Positions 62,372 to 64,000 of a DNA stretch of 64,000 nucleotides are shown here, piece by piece. The position numbers and the translations under genes were made by a program. Every line of letters starts with the position of its first letter. Position 1 is the first letter of the stretch. The notes below the pieces were generated by a model. It did no database searches. It worked only from the letters and a program-made list of their open reading frames with translations, and was not told the origin of the DNA. The DNA lies in NCBI GenBank assembly GCA_016630905.1, contig WBMQ01000014.1, positions 496,001 through 560,000 of the forward strand, given 5' to 3'. The stretch comes from Capillidium heterosporum (taxonomy: Eukaryota; Entomophthoromycota; Entomophthoromycetes; Entomophthorales; Capillidiaceae).

Positions 62372-64000
62372 ATGCGCTGGTACCTTTTATATTTTTTCGT
62401 TTAATTTAGAGAAGCTGTTATTATATATGAGTATTATTAAAGATTATGCATGTGAGGTAGATGAGTTACTTTGCAAAGCTCGTAGTGCTTCTGTCGTTTA
62501 TTATTTCACTTTTGCTGATTTCATGCTCGATATGAAGTATTTTGAAAGATAGCATACTAAGTTGATGGTACTGTTTTTAAAGTTTATATGCCCATATCTA
62601 CTGGTGCAGTATAATAAAATTTTGCTTTTAGATATATGCTTGTTGTTGAAATAGATGCGAATAGATTAAACTTATGGCACTAAATTACTACAGCTATCAA
62701 TCCTATTTCCAACTCCAATGATGTTTTCACAATCCATCCAATAGTTGTATTTGGACAAAATGCTTTCTATATATTCTAATTTTATTAGACTTATATCGAT
62801 ATAGCAGTAGGTAGCAATCTTCAAAGATCTATTTTCAATAATAATATATCTATATTTAGCTTAAAAGCCTTTTAAAAACTGCAATCTAAATAAAGCCTTT
62901 AATCCTAGTATCAATGTTTCTTTAATTAACCTTATATTTACATCAGCTAACGTTTATTTAGTATTATAAATTTACATTTACATATTTACTAAGGCTATAG
63001 AATCTACTTGTAGATAGTTTTCAAATACATACTCAATCAACAACCATTTACTTTGGTTTTGTTGATAAAGCTATAAACTGGTTCAGCTTAATTACTAAAA
63101 AGTAACACACTTGGAATTTTTCGAAACAAATTAGTGATTATTATCGGTATATTTTCAAAGATAAGGATCTTCACACATTCGAACGTAGTTAACATTGATG
63201 GTCTGAATCATAGACTTTCTATGGAAAGGATACTTTTTAATGTTCAGCACAATATGCTTTTACACTTCATTTTTAGTTATAAATAATAAATGTCGATTTA
63301 CCTATTGAAATTAAAATAGTTTACTTTCCTAGTTCAATCAGCTTTCGAAGTTATCGTTTTTCACTATTGATATGTTAGTAGAGGCTATGAGTTTGTAACT
63401 TTACTGTTAAAGCGATAGACTGAAAAAAGTGTAGTTGTGTCAAGGCTACCTGATACAAAATACTAGGAGTAAAGGTTGATTGTGCTTTTAACCTTACTTT
63501 TGGCACAACTTTTGACTATAGTTTGGAATGAATTATATTGGATTATCAAATTTAAAGTGCAAATGTGTTGGGATAACACTTGTGCTCGAAATACAGTTAA
63601 ACACCTTTGACTCAAATATAGGAAATATTTTTGCAATGAATAATGTTATTAATATGGTTAAATTCTAATTACATAATATAGCATTTCTATAATAAGAATT
63701 TTTAGTATGTATATACATATCTTTATATAGAAATGGTTTAAAGATTAAATCAATATAAAAACCTACCATTTCTACGATCCTAGCTGCCAATATCTGAAAG
63801 CTAATTAAGCAAAATCAAATTATCAAACCAAGCCATCTAAAATAAATCTTCGATACTCCAAATCTAGCAACCTAAAAAAGCAACTTACGAAACCAATATA
63901 CCTGGTGCGAGAGGATTTTTAACAAGTCATAAACGCTAACTAAAATTTGTCGTTAAATATCCGTTTAGGAACTAATGTCATTAAACTTACAACTGTACCT
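62372..64000. other. Intergenic, very AT-rich, to the end of the window
   Basis: No open frame, repeat or RNA gene that I can support. Confidence 0.5.

Overview
The window is AT-rich eukaryotic DNA with compact, short-intron genes. Every gene that can be identified has a fungal or general eukaryotic relative: a WOPR transcription factor, a TRPY vacuolar channel, the Acl4 ribosome-assembly chaperone, Kcs1 inositol phosphate kinase and a GH5 ergosteryl-glucosidase. It also carries genes that budding yeast lacks: a tuberin (TSC2) Rheb-GAP, PUS10 tRNA pseudouridine synthase and an EBP-type sterol isomerase. That mix, with introns often only 38 to 50 nt long, suggests an early-diverging, non-Dikarya filamentous fungus. 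A zoopagomycete (Entomophthoromycotina- or Kickxellomycotina-like) would fit, but the species cannot be fixed from the sequence.

Layout. 1-257: 5' end of ARF1. 3009-3812: WOPR regulator between long gene-poor stretches. 5998-15887: accessory region. It holds a stand-alone carrier-protein-like gene and two broken paralogues. Between them lies a 1.66 kb inverted repeat whose arms (7065-8724 and 13554-15213) enclose a convergent pair of secreted proteins, an M14 carboxypeptidase and an I78-like peptidase inhibitor. Each arm holds the same decayed copy of a cysteine-rich secreted gene, and an intact relative lies at 58005-58865. 16572-18510: unknown acidic protein. 18774-22025: TSC2. 23147-24728: membrane receptor-like protein. 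26884-28992: mitochondrial-like helical protein divergent from ATG10. 29173-30632: Old Yellow Enzyme. 32577-36688: PHD-finger protein divergent from a mitochondrial PPR protein. 38503-44343: ergosteryl-glucosidase convergent with PUS10. 45144-47008: KCS1. 49775-50943: ACL4. 51881-52661: GPI-anchored surface protein. 53241-57370: coiled-coil protein convergent with TRPY. 58005-61317: two secreted proteins. 61668-62371: EBP.

The conserved genes are mostly unrelated housekeeping functions (vesicle traffic, TORC1 control, autophagy, tRNA and ribosome biogenesis, sterols, inositol pyrophosphates). They occur as divergent or convergent pairs with no operon logic. The secreted, fast-evolving genes lie in AT-rich intergenic DNA at 6-16 kb and 58-61 kb.

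Two patterns stand out. One is the inverted repeat with its nested cysteine-rich pseudogenes. The other is a series of apparent single-base insertions, usually in short homopolymers, that break otherwise well-conserved genes (carboxypeptidase, ATG10 at its catalytic cysteine, PUS10, the membrane protein, and possibly PPR and TSC2). The second pattern may be assembly error rather than biology. Exon boundaries were worked out by eye from splice signals and reading frame.
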